DNA from: Solwaraspora sp. WMMD1047
GTDB lineage: Bacteria > Actinomycetota > Actinomycetes > Mycobacteriales > Micromonosporaceae
Direction: 5' to 3'
Assembly (NCBI RefSeq): GCF_029626155.1
Contig: NZ_JARUBL010000001.1
Coordinates: forward strand, 2,356,001-2,420,000
Length of the DNA: 64,000 nt
In this document: positions 52,249-61,317 of the stretch, one piece after another
How the letters are laid out: each line of letters starts with the position of its first letter
How positions within the stretch are numbered: the stretch's first letter is position 1
The notes under the pieces: generated by a model
The model's database searches: none
What the model saw: only the letters and a program-made list of their open reading frames with translations
Told to the model about the DNA's origin: nothing
Translations under genes and position numbers: made by a program

Positions 52249-54933
52249 TCAGTGCGGGGTCCGGACCGCCGGCGCCACCGGCGGGACGTCGGCCGGTGGC
52301 TGCGTCGTCCGGGCCGGCTCGGCGGTGGGTCGGTCCGCCAGGTCGGCGCCGAGGCGGGCGATGATGATCAGCGGGAGCCAGCCGACGTAGCCGGCCAGCG
52401 TGGTCGGTAGGTGCGACGCCTCCAGCCAGGACACCTGCGTGAACGCGACCAGGAACAGGCCGGCGGCGGGCACCCCGGCGGCCAGCAGCGCCATCGACCG
52501 GCGCCAGACCAGGTAGAGCAGTACGCCGAACAGGACGGTGGCGAGCAGACCGCCGACCACCAGGAACTGCACCAGCACGTTGTGCGCGTGGCTGAACTGC
52601 CCGCCGAGCGCCTCGGCCAGGTCGGGCTGGTTGTCGAAGTAGCCCGGCCCGAACCCGAGGAGCGGAGCCTGCGCCCAGCGGTCGAGCAGCGCCGCCCAGA
52701 TCCGGCCCCGCTCGCTGAAGGCGGCCGGGTCGCGGGTCAGCAGCGGGGCCGCGACCGTCAGCACCAGCCCGGCCACCACCGGCACCGCCACCGCCCACCG
52801 CGCCAGCCAGGTCGTCCCGCCGGCTGCCCCGGTGCTCTCCGCCGTCCCGCCCAGGTCGGCGGCCCGGCTATGCGGCAGCCGGCGGGTGAGGGCCGGCAGC
52901 CAGCGGATGATTCCGTAGCTGACCAGCACCGCCACGATCGCGAGTTGGCTGGTCCGGGAGCCGGTCCAGGAGGCCGCGAAGAGCACCACCAGCACCCCGG
53001 CCCGCCGCAGCAGGGCGTTTCCGACGCAGAACAGGAAAGGCAGGGACAGCGCCAGCGTCAACCCGAGCACGTTGGAGTGCGGGTACGGCCCGGCCAGCAG
53101 GCCGCCGAGGAAGCCGCTCTTGGCGCCGGCGGCCGAGCCGGACAGCAGGCCGAGGTCCGGGCGGACCAGGGCGAGCAGGATCGACCCGAGGGCGGTACCG
53201 GCGCCCAGCACGCCGATGGTGGCCAGCACCCGCGGCGCGGGGCGCTGCAGCCAGACGGCGACGGCGGCCAGCGGCAGCGCGGCCGAGACCGGCCCCGGCA
53301 GCTCCCCGTTGACCAGCCCGGACAGCTCGATCGCGACGAGCGGCGCGAGCAGGACGGCGAGCCAGCCCAGCCGGTGCGGTGGTCGGTTGCGCAGCAGACC
53401 GTGCACCGCCAGCGCGGCCGCCAGCCCGATGAACGCCAGGCTGAGCAGGTCACCGATGGCGTCCGCGACGGCGGGTGCGCTGTTCTCCCGCGAGTTGAAC
53501 TCCGGCCGTCCGCTGTCGAACAACTGCACCAGTTGCGGCACCACCAGCCGCGACCAGGCCAGCATGATCAGCGCGGCGACGCCGATGGTGCCGAACCGGC
53601 CGCCGGGGCGGACCGCGCCGGAGGCCGGGCGGGGGCGGGGCGGCGCGAGGCGCTGGATCAGCGCGGCGGCGTGGTCGATGAACAACCGGACATCCTCCCG
53701 GTACGGGATGGTCAACATGCGCAGCGACGGTGTCTCCGGCGTCCGGCTGACGGCCGCGGCGGCGACCAGCACCGAGACGCCGTAGCCACCGAGGCTGGCG
53801 ACGGCGGCGCCGACCGCGCCCCAGGGTGCGAGGAGCAGCAGCAGGGCGACCCCGGCGACGGAGCCGGCGACCAGCGCCGCCGACGACCGGCTCGCCCGGC
53901 CGTGGGCGAGCAGCACCGCCGAATAGATGATCATGCAGGTGTAGAGGGTGGTGGCGAGGCAGAGAATGATCGTCGGCAGTACCGCCGGGGCGAACGGTCG
54001 ACCGAAGACCCACGGCACGGCCACCGTCGCGATCGCGGCCAGCAGACCGCAGGCGACGACCGAGGCGAGCACCGCGAGCCGGGCCACCCGGGTCGCCCGG
54101 CGCGGGTCGTCGCTGCCGGGGCGGCCCATCAGCACGGTCCGGGCGGCGGTCGCGATCACCATCGGGATCTCGGCCACGCTCACCGCGACCGCGTAGTAGC
54201 CGAGCTGCTGCGCGCCGATCACCGGCAGCCCGATGATCTGGTCGAGCCGGGCGCTGGAGATCGCCGCCAGCACCCCGGGCAGACAGGCCAGCGAGTACGC
54301 GGCCAGCGACCGGATCGGAACGCCGGCGGAGGGCTGCGCCGGCTCCGGTTCCGTGGTCGCGGACCGCAGCCGGGCCAGCCCGGCGACGAGTCCGACGGTG
54401 ACCGACGCCAGGAAGAGCAGACCGGCCCAGAAGGCGCTCAGCTCGAACGCCAGGCAGGCGAAGACCACGAGCGCCGTCCGGGCCAGCGCGGGCAGCACCT
54501 TGACCAGGTTCACCCCGCGGATGTCGGCGGCGCCGGTGAGCGCCCCGATCAGCAGGTTGGCGAGGATGTGCAGCGGCGCCAGGCAGGCCAGCAGCAGGAA
54601 CTGCCGGTAGTCGGTGCCGCCGCCGGGAAAGACGAAGAGGCCGAGCAGCGCGAGCAGCGCGACGCCGAGCAGGCCGAGTGGCACCGCCGAGACCAGGCTG
54701 ACCAGGGCGGCGCCGCGCCGGGTGAGGCGGTTCTCGCGCAGGTGGAAGCTGAGCGCGTCCTGCAGCCCGTAGGTGCCGATCCAGCCGCAGACGACGATGG
54801 GCAGGGTCAGCGCGGCGTAGAGGCCCCGCCCGTCCGGCCCCAGTTCGCGGGAGAGGAACGGGCTGACCAGCAGCCCGCTGATCGGGATCAGCAGGTTGGC
54901 GGACGAGGCGGAGAGCAGCTTGCGGGTCGACAT
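52249..54933 (-). CDS. fused Wzx-like flippase and Wzy/WaaL-like polymerase
   Basis: An 894-residue membrane protein. Residues 1 to about 420 form a polysaccharide flippase of the MATE/PST type (LLIPISGLLVSPFLSRELGPDGRGLY at the start, 12 or so segments). After a linker (about 430-460), residues 465-894 form an O-antigen ligase/polymerase domain. It has SWTGSRTSQLAIVAVLVSYGI, GFGPGYFDNQPDLAEALGGQ and the family SHAHN motif at 781-785. These two steps are normally carried by separate proteins. It is the last gene of the glycosyltransferase operon, overlapping the gene before it (TGATG). It probably flips lipid-linked repeat units and joins them outside. Confidence 0.82.
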   Translation of the reverse strand: MSTRKLLSASSANLLIPISGLLVSPFLSRELGPDGRGLYAALTLPIVVCGWIGTYGLQDALSFHLRENRLTRRGAALVSLVSAVPLGLLGVALLALLGLFVFPGGGTDYRQFLLLACLAPLHILANLLIGALTGAADIRGVNLVKVLPALARTALVVFACLAFELSAFWAGLLFLASVTVGLVAGLARLRSATTEPEPAQPSAGVPIRSLAAYSLACLPGVLAAISSARLDQIIGLPVIGAQQLGYYAVAVSVAEIPMVIATAARTVLMGRPGSDDPRRATRVARLAVLASVVACGLLAAIATVAVPWVFGRPFAPAVLPTIILCLATTLYTCMIIYSAVLLAHGRASRSSAALVAGSVAGVALLLLLAPWGAVGAAVASLGGYGVSVLVAAAAVSRTPETPSLRMLTIPYREDVRLFIDHAAALIQRLAPPRPRPASGAVRPGGRFGTIGVAALIMLAWSRLVVPQLVQLFDSGRPEFNSRENSAPAVADAIGDLLSLAFIGLAAALAVHGLLRNRPPHRLGWLAVLLAPLVAIELSGLVNGELPGPVSAALPLAAVAVWLQRPAPRVLATIGVLGAGTALGSILLALVRPDLGLLSGSAAGAKSGFLGGLLAGPYPHSNVLGLTLALSLPFLFCVGNALLRRAGVLVVLFAASWTGSRTSQLAIVAVLVSYGIIRWLPALTRRLPHSRAADLGGTAESTGAAGGTTWLARWAVAVPVVAGLVLTVAAPLLTRDPAAFSERGRIWAALLDRWAQAPLLGFGPGYFDNQPDLAEALGGQFSHAHNVLVQFLVVGGLLATVLFGVLLYLVWRRSMALLAAGVPAAGLFLVAFTQVSWLEASHLPTTLAGYVGWLPLIIIARLGADLADRPTAEPARTTQPPADVPPVAPAVRTPH

Positions 54934-56111
54934 CAGCGCCCGTCCCCGACGAGGTGGTCGGCCAGCGACCCGGTGAGCCGCTGCGCGAAGCGTTCCTCGG
55001 AGAACTCCCGGCGGACCAGCTCCAGCGCGTCGTCGGCCATCGCCGCCAGCGCCGGCGGCGAACTGGCCAGGATCTCGTCGGCCAGTTCGGCCGGGGTCCC
55101 GGCGAGCCGGACCGCCGGGGTGGACGGCACGCCCTCGGCGCCGACCGGGGTGCTGAACACCGGCACCGAGTGGGCCAGCAGGGTCAGCGTCTTGAGCTTG
55201 ACGCCGGCACCGCTCCAGACCGGCACCACGCCGGCCCGCGCGGTGGCCAGCACCGGCCGCAGGTCGTCGACGTAGCCGAGCACCCGGACGCCGTCGTGAC
55301 CGGCCAGCTCCCGCTCGACCGCGCCCGTCAGCCCGGATCCGACCAGCGACAGCGTGAACCCGGCCGCGCGCAGGCGCGGCCAGCCCTGCGCCAGGAACCG
55401 CCGCAACCCGTGCAGATTCGGCTGGTACGCGAAGCTGCCCAACCAGACCAGCCGGTCCGGCTCCGGCCGGGGCAGGTGCCCGGTCGGCACGGGTACGCAG
55501 CTCGGCAGCGTGCAGTCGGCCCGCCGGCCGTGGCTGCGCAGCAGCCGGTCCGCCTCCTCGGTGCTGGTCACCGAGACCGTCGCGCAGTGCGCCAACGCCG
55601 CCGCCTCGAACCGGGTCGAGATTTGCGCGAGGTATCGGGCGCGCAGCCGGTGCGGCGGGCCGGCGGCCTCCGCCAGGTCCTGCCGGCTGCTGGCGGCCAG
55701 CACGTTCGCCTTGTCCCAGTGCCAGCGCAGCCGGGTTCCCCGCAGGTAGGCGCCGGCGGCCTCCCCGATGGCGATGCCGTGGCCGGTCCGGTCGCGCAGC
55801 TCGTCGTGCAGCGACCCGCTGTAGCGGGTCCGGACCCACGGCGGCAGCCCACGCAGCAGCGACTCCGGGTAGCGCCCGGCCGGCCCCAGCCGGTCCAGCC
55901 GGTAGCCGGTGGCGACGTGGTCGCGTACCTCCACTCCCGGCAGCAGCCCCCGCAGCTGCCGGACCTGGTCGTCGGTGGTGGTCGGCCGGCGGACCACCAG
56001 CAGGGTGTACGGGCGGACCCGGGCGAGCGCCCGGAGCATCATCAGCACCCGTACCGGGTCTCCCCGGTCCGCCGGCAGCGGAAAGTAGGACACCACGACG
56101 GTCAGCTCCAT
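54933..56111 (-). CDS. glycosyltransferase (GT-B fold)
   Basis: A 392-residue glycosyltransferase. The N-terminal domain starts VVVSYFPLPADRGDPVRVLMML. RLVWLGSFAYQPNLHGLRRFL begins the C-terminal domain, and VPVWSGAGVKLKTLTLLAHSVPVFSTPVGAEG is the donor-binding region. It resembles glycosyltransferases of the Stp1/StpA type, often annotated family 4-like. The start overlaps the end of the gene before it by 10 nt, and its stop overlaps the flippase start. It should add one sugar to the lipid-linked repeat unit; donor and acceptor are unknown. Confidence 0.85.
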   Translation of the reverse strand: MELTVVVSYFPLPADRGDPVRVLMMLRALARVRPYTLLVVRRPTTTDDQVRQLRGLLPGVEVRDHVATGYRLDRLGPAGRYPESLLRGLPPWVRTRYSGSLHDELRDRTGHGIAIGEAAGAYLRGTRLRWHWDKANVLAASSRQDLAEAAGPPHRLRARYLAQISTRFEAAALAHCATVSVTSTEEADRLLRSHGRRADCTLPSCVPVPTGHLPRPEPDRLVWLGSFAYQPNLHGLRRFLAQGWPRLRAAGFTLSLVGSGLTGAVERELAGHDGVRVLGYVDDLRPVLATARAGVVPVWSGAGVKLKTLTLLAHSVPVFSTPVGAEGVPSTPAVRLAGTPAELADEILASSPPALAAMADDALELVRREFSEERFAQRLTGSLADHLVGDGR

Positions 56112-57439
56112 CCGCCCGGCCCTCCCCGCCCCGGACCGGCCGCGCCGCCGGCAGGTGGTGCAGCGGTGCCGGTCGGTGGTGCAGCGGCGGTGCCGGTCGG
56201 TGGTGCAGCGGCGGTGCCGGTCGGTGGTGCAGCGGCGGTGCCGGTCGGTGGTGCAGCGGTGGTGCTCGCCGGTGGTCCGGCCAGGTCGCGCCAGACCGCG
56301 AGCAGGCGGTCGGCCTGCCGGGCCGGGGTGAACTCGGTCCGGATCCGCTCGGCGAGCGCCGTGGCGCGACCGGCCGCCCGCTGCGGGTCGGCGAGCACCT
56401 GCCCGATCGCGTCGGCAAGCGCGGCCGGGTCCGCCGGCGGCACCAGCCACCCGCTGGCCGGGTCGACCAGTTCGGGGATGCCGGAGACCGGGGTGGTGAC
56501 CACCGGCACCCCGCGCCCGCCCGCCTCCATCAGGAAGACCGGGATGCCGTCGAGGTCACCGTCGGGTGCCAGCTGGCAGGGGAGCACCGCGACGTCCGCG
56601 TCGGCCAGCGCGGCGGTGGCCACCTGGTGCGGCACCGCGCCGTGCAGGGTCACCACCCGGTCGAGCCCGCGGGCGGCGACCTGCCGGCGCAGATCGGCCC
56701 GCAGCGGCCCGTCGCCGTACACGTCGTAGCGGACCTGCTGGCCGGCGGCGACCAGGTCGGCGACCGCGTCGATCGCGGTGCCGACGCCCTTCTTGGCCAC
56801 CAGCCGGGCCACCGTGACCAGCTTCCGTACCCCGGTGCCGGATCGGGGCGGGCGGCCGGTCGCGGTGACCGCGCCGTCGAACGCGGCCCGGACCACGGTG
56901 TGCGGGACCCGGGCCATCGACACGCCCCGGACGGTGAGCTGGCGGACGGTGGCACCGGAGATGACGAAGAGGTGGCCGAGCCGGCGCAGCCGCCGGTCCA
57001 GGGACGTCCGGTCGCGCTCCAGCAGCAGGTCGGCGGCGTGCGCCATCGCCGTCGCCGGCCGGCCGAGCAGGCGGCCCACCAGTACCGTCACGGCGGTCGG
57101 CAGGTTCACGAAGTGGGTGTGCACGACGTCCGGCCCGAATCGCGCCACCCGGGGCGCGACCCGGAGCGCGTACGCCGCCGCCAGCCACGCCCGCGGGCCG
57201 TACCGGAGGCCGAGGGTCCGGACCAGCGCGACGGTGCGCACCGGGTGCCGCAGCAGCGCCCGGGCGACCCGGCCGGCCTCGCCGATCCGCCCGCCCCCGT
57301 CCCCGCCGGTGACGAAGACCTCGACGGTGGCGCCGGCGGCGCGGACCGCCCGGATCTCGGCCTCGATGAACGTCTCGCTGTAGCTCGGCGGCCGCAGCAG
57401 CAGGTACGCGATCCGGAGCCCGCCGGCCGGCCCGCTCAC
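56102..57439 (-). CDS. glycosyltransferase, family 4, with repeat tail
   Basis: A 445-residue GT4 enzyme. LRIAYLLLRPPSYSETFIEAEIRAV opens the acceptor domain, VVHTHFVNLPTAV follows, and KLVTVARLVAKKGVGTAIDAV begins the donor domain. FLMEAGGRGVPVVTTPVSGIPELV is the E-x7-E type region. The last about 45 residues are Ala/Pro/Thr/Gly-rich with four PPTGTAA units coded by a 24-bp minisatellite. The GTG start overlaps the stop of the upstream gene (GTGA). It acts in the cytoplasm on the growing lipid-linked glycan. Confidence 0.88.
   Translation of the reverse strand: MSGPAGGLRIAYLLLRPPSYSETFIEAEIRAVRAAGATVEVFVTGGDGGGRIGEAGRVARALLRHPVRTVALVRTLGLRYGPRAWLAAAYALRVAPRVARFGPDVVHTHFVNLPTAVTVLVGRLLGRPATAMAHAADLLLERDRTSLDRRLRRLGHLFVISGATVRQLTVRGVSMARVPHTVVRAAFDGAVTATGRPPRSGTGVRKLVTVARLVAKKGVGTAIDAVADLVAAGQQVRYDVYGDGPLRADLRRQVAARGLDRVVTLHGAVPHQVATAALADADVAVLPCQLAPDGDLDGIPVFLMEAGGRGVPVVTTPVSGIPELVDPASGWLVPPADPAALADAIGQVLADPQRAAGRATALAERIRTEFTPARQADRLLAVWRDLAGPPASTTAAPPTGTAAAPPTGTAAAPPTGTAAAPPTGTAAPPAGGAAGPGRGGPGGWS
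56154..56260 (-). repeat. 24-bp coding minisatellite
   Basis: Three perfect 24-bp units (56175-56246) flanked by a 21-bp copy (56154) and a partial copy (56247). They encode PPTGTAAA-type repeats at the C-terminus of the glycosyltransferase. Confidence 0.85.
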
Positions 57440-58803
57440 CGGGCCCGCCGCGCGCTCCGGACCCGCCCGGTCCCGGCCAGCCCGGTCCCGGCCCGCCCGG
57501 TCGAGCGGTGCGCCCGCCGTACCGTGTCGAAGAACGCGGCGTGCCGGTCCACACAGTCCTGGTCGGTCTGCACCGCGGTGCCGGCCGCTCCCGCGGCCAG
57601 CTTCTCCCGCAGCTCCCGGGAGTCCACCACGGTGCGCAGCGCGGCGCCCAGCGCGGCCGGGTCGTTCGCCGGCACGAGCAGGCCGTTCTCCCCGGAGCGT
57701 AGCCACTCGCCCGGCCCGCCGCCCTCGGTGGCGACCACCGGCAGGCCGTGCGCCAGACCCTGCAGCACGGTCTGACCCAGCGGCTCGGGCCGGGTCGAGG
57801 CGTGCACCAGCACGTCGATCCGGTCCAGGAAGCCGGCCACGTCGTCGACGTGGCCGAGGAAGGTCACCCGGTCGGCGATGCCGAGCCGGGTGGCCTGGGC
57901 GCGCAGCTCGGCCGCGTAGCCCTCCTCGCCGAACAGCGCCGCGCCGGCCAGGTAGCCGGGCACGCCGGTGTCGGCCAGCGACCGGGCGAACGCGTCCAGG
58001 AAGACGTGCTGTCCCTTCCACCGCTGCAGCCGCCCGAGCATCCCGATCGCCCGTACCGTCGGGCCGACCCGCGACCGGGTGGTCCGGTGGGTGACCCCGA
58101 GCGGGCTCTGCACGACCGCCCGGGGCACCTCGGCACCGAGCCAGGATTCGGCCGAGCGCAGCGTGGCGGCCGAGTTGGCCAGCACCCCGTCGACCCGGGG
58201 CAGCGCGATCCGGCGCAGCGCCAGCAGGCCGAACCGTCCGAGGCTCTCGCCGTCGACCAGGTCGCGCAGGTGCACCACCAGCGGGTGCCGGCGGTCCGGT
58301 GTGGCCAGCGCGCAGATGATCGCGGCGGCGGCGGTGTTGGCGTGCAGCAGGTCGGCCGCGCGGAACAGCGGGCTGCGCCGCAGCCGGCGGGCCGCGCGCG
58401 TCAGCGCGGCCAGGTACCGGGCGGCCAGTCGCGGGTCCAGGCCGCGGGTGCCCCCGCCGGGCAGCACCGGCAGCACCTGATCCACCGGTACGCCGCGGCG
58501 GTCCAGCCCGGCGAAGACTCCGCTCACCCGGTCGCCCGCAGTGCGTTGCGAGTCGTCGCCGCCGATGTCGCCGGGCGGGTCGCCGATCACGCCAGACGGG
58601 TTGCCGGCGGCGCCGCCGGGCCGGTCGGGGTGCGGCGTGGCGGCCGGCTGGGCGGTGCAGATCGAGGCGTGCCAGCCGGGCCGGTCGGTGGTCAGCAGCC
58701 GCCGCAGGGCCAGCTCGGCGCCGCCGCCCTCGCTGGTATGGCTGACGTGCAGCACCCGGATCGCGGCCGGTCCGTCCGGGTCGGGCCGGCTACCGGAGGG
58801 CAC
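57436..58803 (-). CDS. glycosyltransferase, family 4
   Basis: A 455-residue GT4 enzyme. IRVLHVSHTSEGGGAELALRRLL is the N-terminal nucleotide-fold entrance. An Asp/Gly/Pro-rich insertion of about 40 residues follows near residues 55-95. VRAIGMLGRLQRWKGQHVFLDAFA begins the second domain, and ASTRPEPLGQTVLQGLAHGLPVVATEGGGPGEW is the donor site with the E-P-L-G motif. It overlaps the gene before it by 14 nt and the one after it by GTGA. Donor and acceptor cannot be inferred. Confidence 0.88.
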   Translation of the reverse strand: MPSGSRPDPDGPAAIRVLHVSHTSEGGGAELALRRLLTTDRPGWHASICTAQPAATPHPDRPGGAAGNPSGVIGDPPGDIGGDDSQRTAGDRVSGVFAGLDRRGVPVDQVLPVLPGGGTRGLDPRLAARYLAALTRAARRLRRSPLFRAADLLHANTAAAAIICALATPDRRHPLVVHLRDLVDGESLGRFGLLALRRIALPRVDGVLANSAATLRSAESWLGAEVPRAVVQSPLGVTHRTTRSRVGPTVRAIGMLGRLQRWKGQHVFLDAFARSLADTGVPGYLAGAALFGEEGYAAELRAQATRLGIADRVTFLGHVDDVAGFLDRIDVLVHASTRPEPLGQTVLQGLAHGLPVVATEGGGPGEWLRSGENGLLVPANDPAALGAALRTVVDSRELREKLAAGAAGTAVQTDQDCVDRHAAFFDTVRRAHRSTGRAGTGLAGTGRVRSARRAR

Positions 58804-59908
58804 GTTCGACCCAGTCGGTCATCCGGTCCGCGAACCGGGCCGGGGAGAAGGTGGCCGCGTGGGCCGGCAGCCGGTCGGTCGACAACTCGTCGAGCCGGCG
58901 CAGCGGCTTGACGAAGGCGGCCGGCTCCAGCGTCTCCACCAGGTGGCCGGTCTCGCCGTCGAGGACGGTCTCGACCAGGCCGCCCCGGCGCAGCCCGACC
59001 ACCGGCGTACCGCAGGCCTGCGCCTCGACCGGGATCATGCCGAAGTCCTCGTGCACCGGGAAGAGCAGGGCGCGCGCCCCCCAGTAGAGCCGGCGCAGCC
59101 GGTCGCGGTCCGGCCGGACCTCGAAGCGCACCGGTACGCCGGCCCGGTCGGCGGCCCGCCGCAGATTGGCCTCCTCGGGGCCGGCGCCGGCCACCACCAG
59201 CGGCAGGCCGGCCGCGTCCGCGATCGCGATGATCAGGTCGAAGTTCTTGTACGGGATCCACCGGCCGACGCCGAGCAGGTAGTCGCGCGGCTGGTCGCGG
59301 TCGGCGGCCGGCGCGGCGGCGAAGTAGTCCACGTCGACCGGCGGGTTGATCACCTCGGCGTCCCGGCGCCAGTAGTGGTTGATCCGGTCCCGCACCTCCC
59401 GGGAGTTCGCCGCGTACGCGTGCACGTGCCGGCTGAGCCGCACGTCGGCGGCGCGCAGCAGCCGGCGGGGCGCGGCGAGCAGGGGATTCGCGCCCCGCCC
59501 GTCGAAGGCCGGGCTCCACAGGTAGCGGGCGGGGGCGTGTACGTAACTGAGGTAGCGGGTCCGGTCCGGCGATCCCATCCGGACGGTGTGCGCGAAGGCG
59601 TGGCTGGAGGAGATGACCACGTCGAACCGGTCCCGGCTCAGCGTCCGCCAGACCAGCGGCATCACCGGCAGCGCCGCCGCCTTGCTGTGCCGCAGCGGGG
59701 TGCGGGCCAGCCACGACTCGCGCAGCCGGGGCTCGTCGACGTCGCCGTCCTTCCACAGGACGAAGCGTTCGGCGTGCGGGATCAGGTCGGCGATCTGGCC
59801 GAACACCTGCTCGGAGCCGCCGGCGGCGGCGTACCACTCGTGCACCACCGCGACCGAGCGGCCGGCGAGCGGGGCCGGCCGGGTGGGCCGGCTCACCTGA
59901 CCTGTCAC
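58790..59908 (-). CDS. glycosyltransferase, family 4 (first gene of the operon)
   Basis: A 372-residue GT4 enzyme. VAVVHEWYAAAGGSEQVFGQIADLIP and SYVHAPARYLWSPAFDG are typical of mannosyltransferase-like members. The donor domain has LGVGRWIPYKNFDLIIAIADAA and FPVHEDFGMIPVEAQACGTPVVGLR. The GTG at 59908 is preceded by GGGGAG at 6 nt, which selects it over upstream frame extension. It is the first gene of a run of five overlapping genes ending in the flippase-polymerase, divergent from the DUF1800 gene. Confidence 0.87.
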   Translation of the reverse strand: MTGQVSRPTRPAPLAGRSVAVVHEWYAAAGGSEQVFGQIADLIPHAERFVLWKDGDVDEPRLRESWLARTPLRHSKAAALPVMPLVWRTLSRDRFDVVISSSHAFAHTVRMGSPDRTRYLSYVHAPARYLWSPAFDGRGANPLLAAPRRLLRAADVRLSRHVHAYAANSREVRDRINHYWRRDAEVINPPVDVDYFAAAPAADRDQPRDYLLGVGRWIPYKNFDLIIAIADAAGLPLVVAGAGPEEANLRRAADRAGVPVRFEVRPDRDRLRRLYWGARALLFPVHEDFGMIPVEAQACGTPVVGLRRGGLVETVLDGETGHLVETLEPAAFVKPLRRLDELSTDRLPAHAATFSPARFADRMTDWVERALR

Positions 59909-60044
59909 CGGTACTCCCCGATATCCTCCGATGGCGGCCCGAGGCCGTGTCGGCGGCGATGGTACAGCAGCCCGCGTCGCCGGGTGGGGGCCGGGAATCC
60001 GGCCCGGATTTCTCCACCGTCGATCCTCGCCTATGGTTTTCCTC

Positions 60045-61316
60045 ATGACCGAGGACGTCGCGCTGCTGCTCAGCCGCGCTGGCTTCGGCCCGACGGCGGT
60101 GGAGTTGGCGGCGGCCGGCGCGGCCGGCTATCCGGCGACACTGTCGACTCTGGTGGCACCCTCGGGACCCGACGTGGGGGCGACGAGCGCGCCGATCCCT
60201 CAGCTGGGGCCGGATCCGTACGCCACCCTGCGCAATCCGACCGCGCGGCAGCGGAGCACCGCCGACCGGATCCGCCGCGAGCAGACGTACGAGATCACCC
60301 GCTGGTGGCTGGACCGGATGACGGTGGCCAGCCACCAGGCGGTCGAGAAGCTGGTCTTCTTCTGGCACGGGCACTGGGCCACCTCGGTGGTGAAGGTGAA
60401 GAGCCCGCAGCTGATGCTGACCCAGCACCGGACCCTGCGGTCCGACGGCGGCGACGTCGTCCGGCTGGCCCGCGCGATGGTGGTCGACCCGGCGTTGCTG
60501 TACTGGTTGGACGGCCAGCTCAACACCAGGGCGGCCGCCAACGAGAACCTGGGCCGGGAGCTGTTCGAACTGTTCCTGCTGGGTCTCGGCGAGTACGGCG
60601 AGGCCGATGTCCGGGACGCCGGCCGGGCGCTGACCGGCTGGCGGGTGGACCTCGCCCGGCAGCGGTCGGTGTTCGACGCCCGCGCCCACGACGGCGGTTC
60701 GAAGCTGATCCTCGGCACCACCGGCGACTTCGGCGCGGTCGAGCTGGTCGACCTGCTGCTGCGCCAGCCGGCCTGCCCGCGATTCATCGCCGGCCGGCTG
60801 TGGTTCCGGTACGCCTCGGCCACCTCGCCGATGCCCGAGTCCACCCGGGACCGGATGACCGCCGCCTTCCCGGCGCCGCTGGCGATGCTGCGGGCGCTGT
60901 TCGAGGACGACGCCTTCCTCGCCACCCGTGGCACGATGGTGAAACAGCCGGTCGAGTGGCTGGTGGGCGCGATGCGGCAGCTTTCGCTGCGGCCGGCGAA
61001 GATACCGACGGAGACGATGACCCAGATTCTCGACGGGATGAGCGGCCTCGGGCAGCGGCTGTTCGACCCGCCCAGCGTGGGCGGCTGGCCGGCCGGCGCG
61101 ACCTGGCTGACCTCGGCCGCGGCGCAGGTGCGGCTCAGCCTGGCCGGCAAGCTCGCCAGTCAGCTGGTGCCGGAGCGGTTGACCCCCGAGCACGTCGCCC
61201 ACCTGCTCGGCCTGCCCGGCTGGAGCGACCGGACGTACGCGGTGCTGCGCGAGATCCGCAACTCCCGGCTGCTGTTGACGCTCGGTCTGGTCAGCCCGGA
61301 ATACACGGTGACCTGA
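60045..61316 (+). CDS. DUF1800 family protein
   Basis: A 423-residue protein of a widespread family of unknown function. Signatures are LLSRAGFGPTAVEL at the start, VEKLVFFWHGHW, NENLGRELFELFLLGLGEYGEADV, DAGRALTGWRV and FDPPSVGGWPAGATWL. The ATG at 60045 is 7 nt after TATGGT with no ribosome site, so it is probably leaderless. It has no signal peptide. Together with the DUF1501 gene, one nucleotide downstream, it forms a conserved pair. Here the pair lies inside an exopolysaccharide cluster, which suggests a link to glycan export or modification. Confidence 0.85.
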   Translation: MTEDVALLLSRAGFGPTAVELAAAGAAGYPATLSTLVAPSGPDVGATSAPIPQLGPDPYATLRNPTARQRSTADRIRREQTYEITRWWLDRMTVASHQAVEKLVFFWHGHWATSVVKVKSPQLMLTQHRTLRSDGGDVVRLARAMVVDPALLYWLDGQLNTRAAANENLGRELFELFLLGLGEYGEADVRDAGRALTGWRVDLARQRSVFDARAHDGGSKLILGTTGDFGAVELVDLLLRQPACPRFIAGRLWFRYASATSPMPESTRDRMTAAFPAPLAMLRALFEDDAFLATRGTMVKQPVEWLVGAMRQLSLRPAKIPTETMTQILDGMSGLGQRLFDPPSVGGWPAGATWLTSAAAQVRLSLAGKLASQLVPERLTPEHVAHLLGLPGWSDRTYAVLREIRNSRLLLTLGLVSPEYTVT

Positions 61317-61317
61317 G

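Noticed and set aside
52411-55275. Plus-strand open frame of about 950 codons opposite the flippase-polymerase
   Set aside because: It is Gln/Arg/Gly-rich low complexity, while the opposite strand has membrane segments and family motifs.
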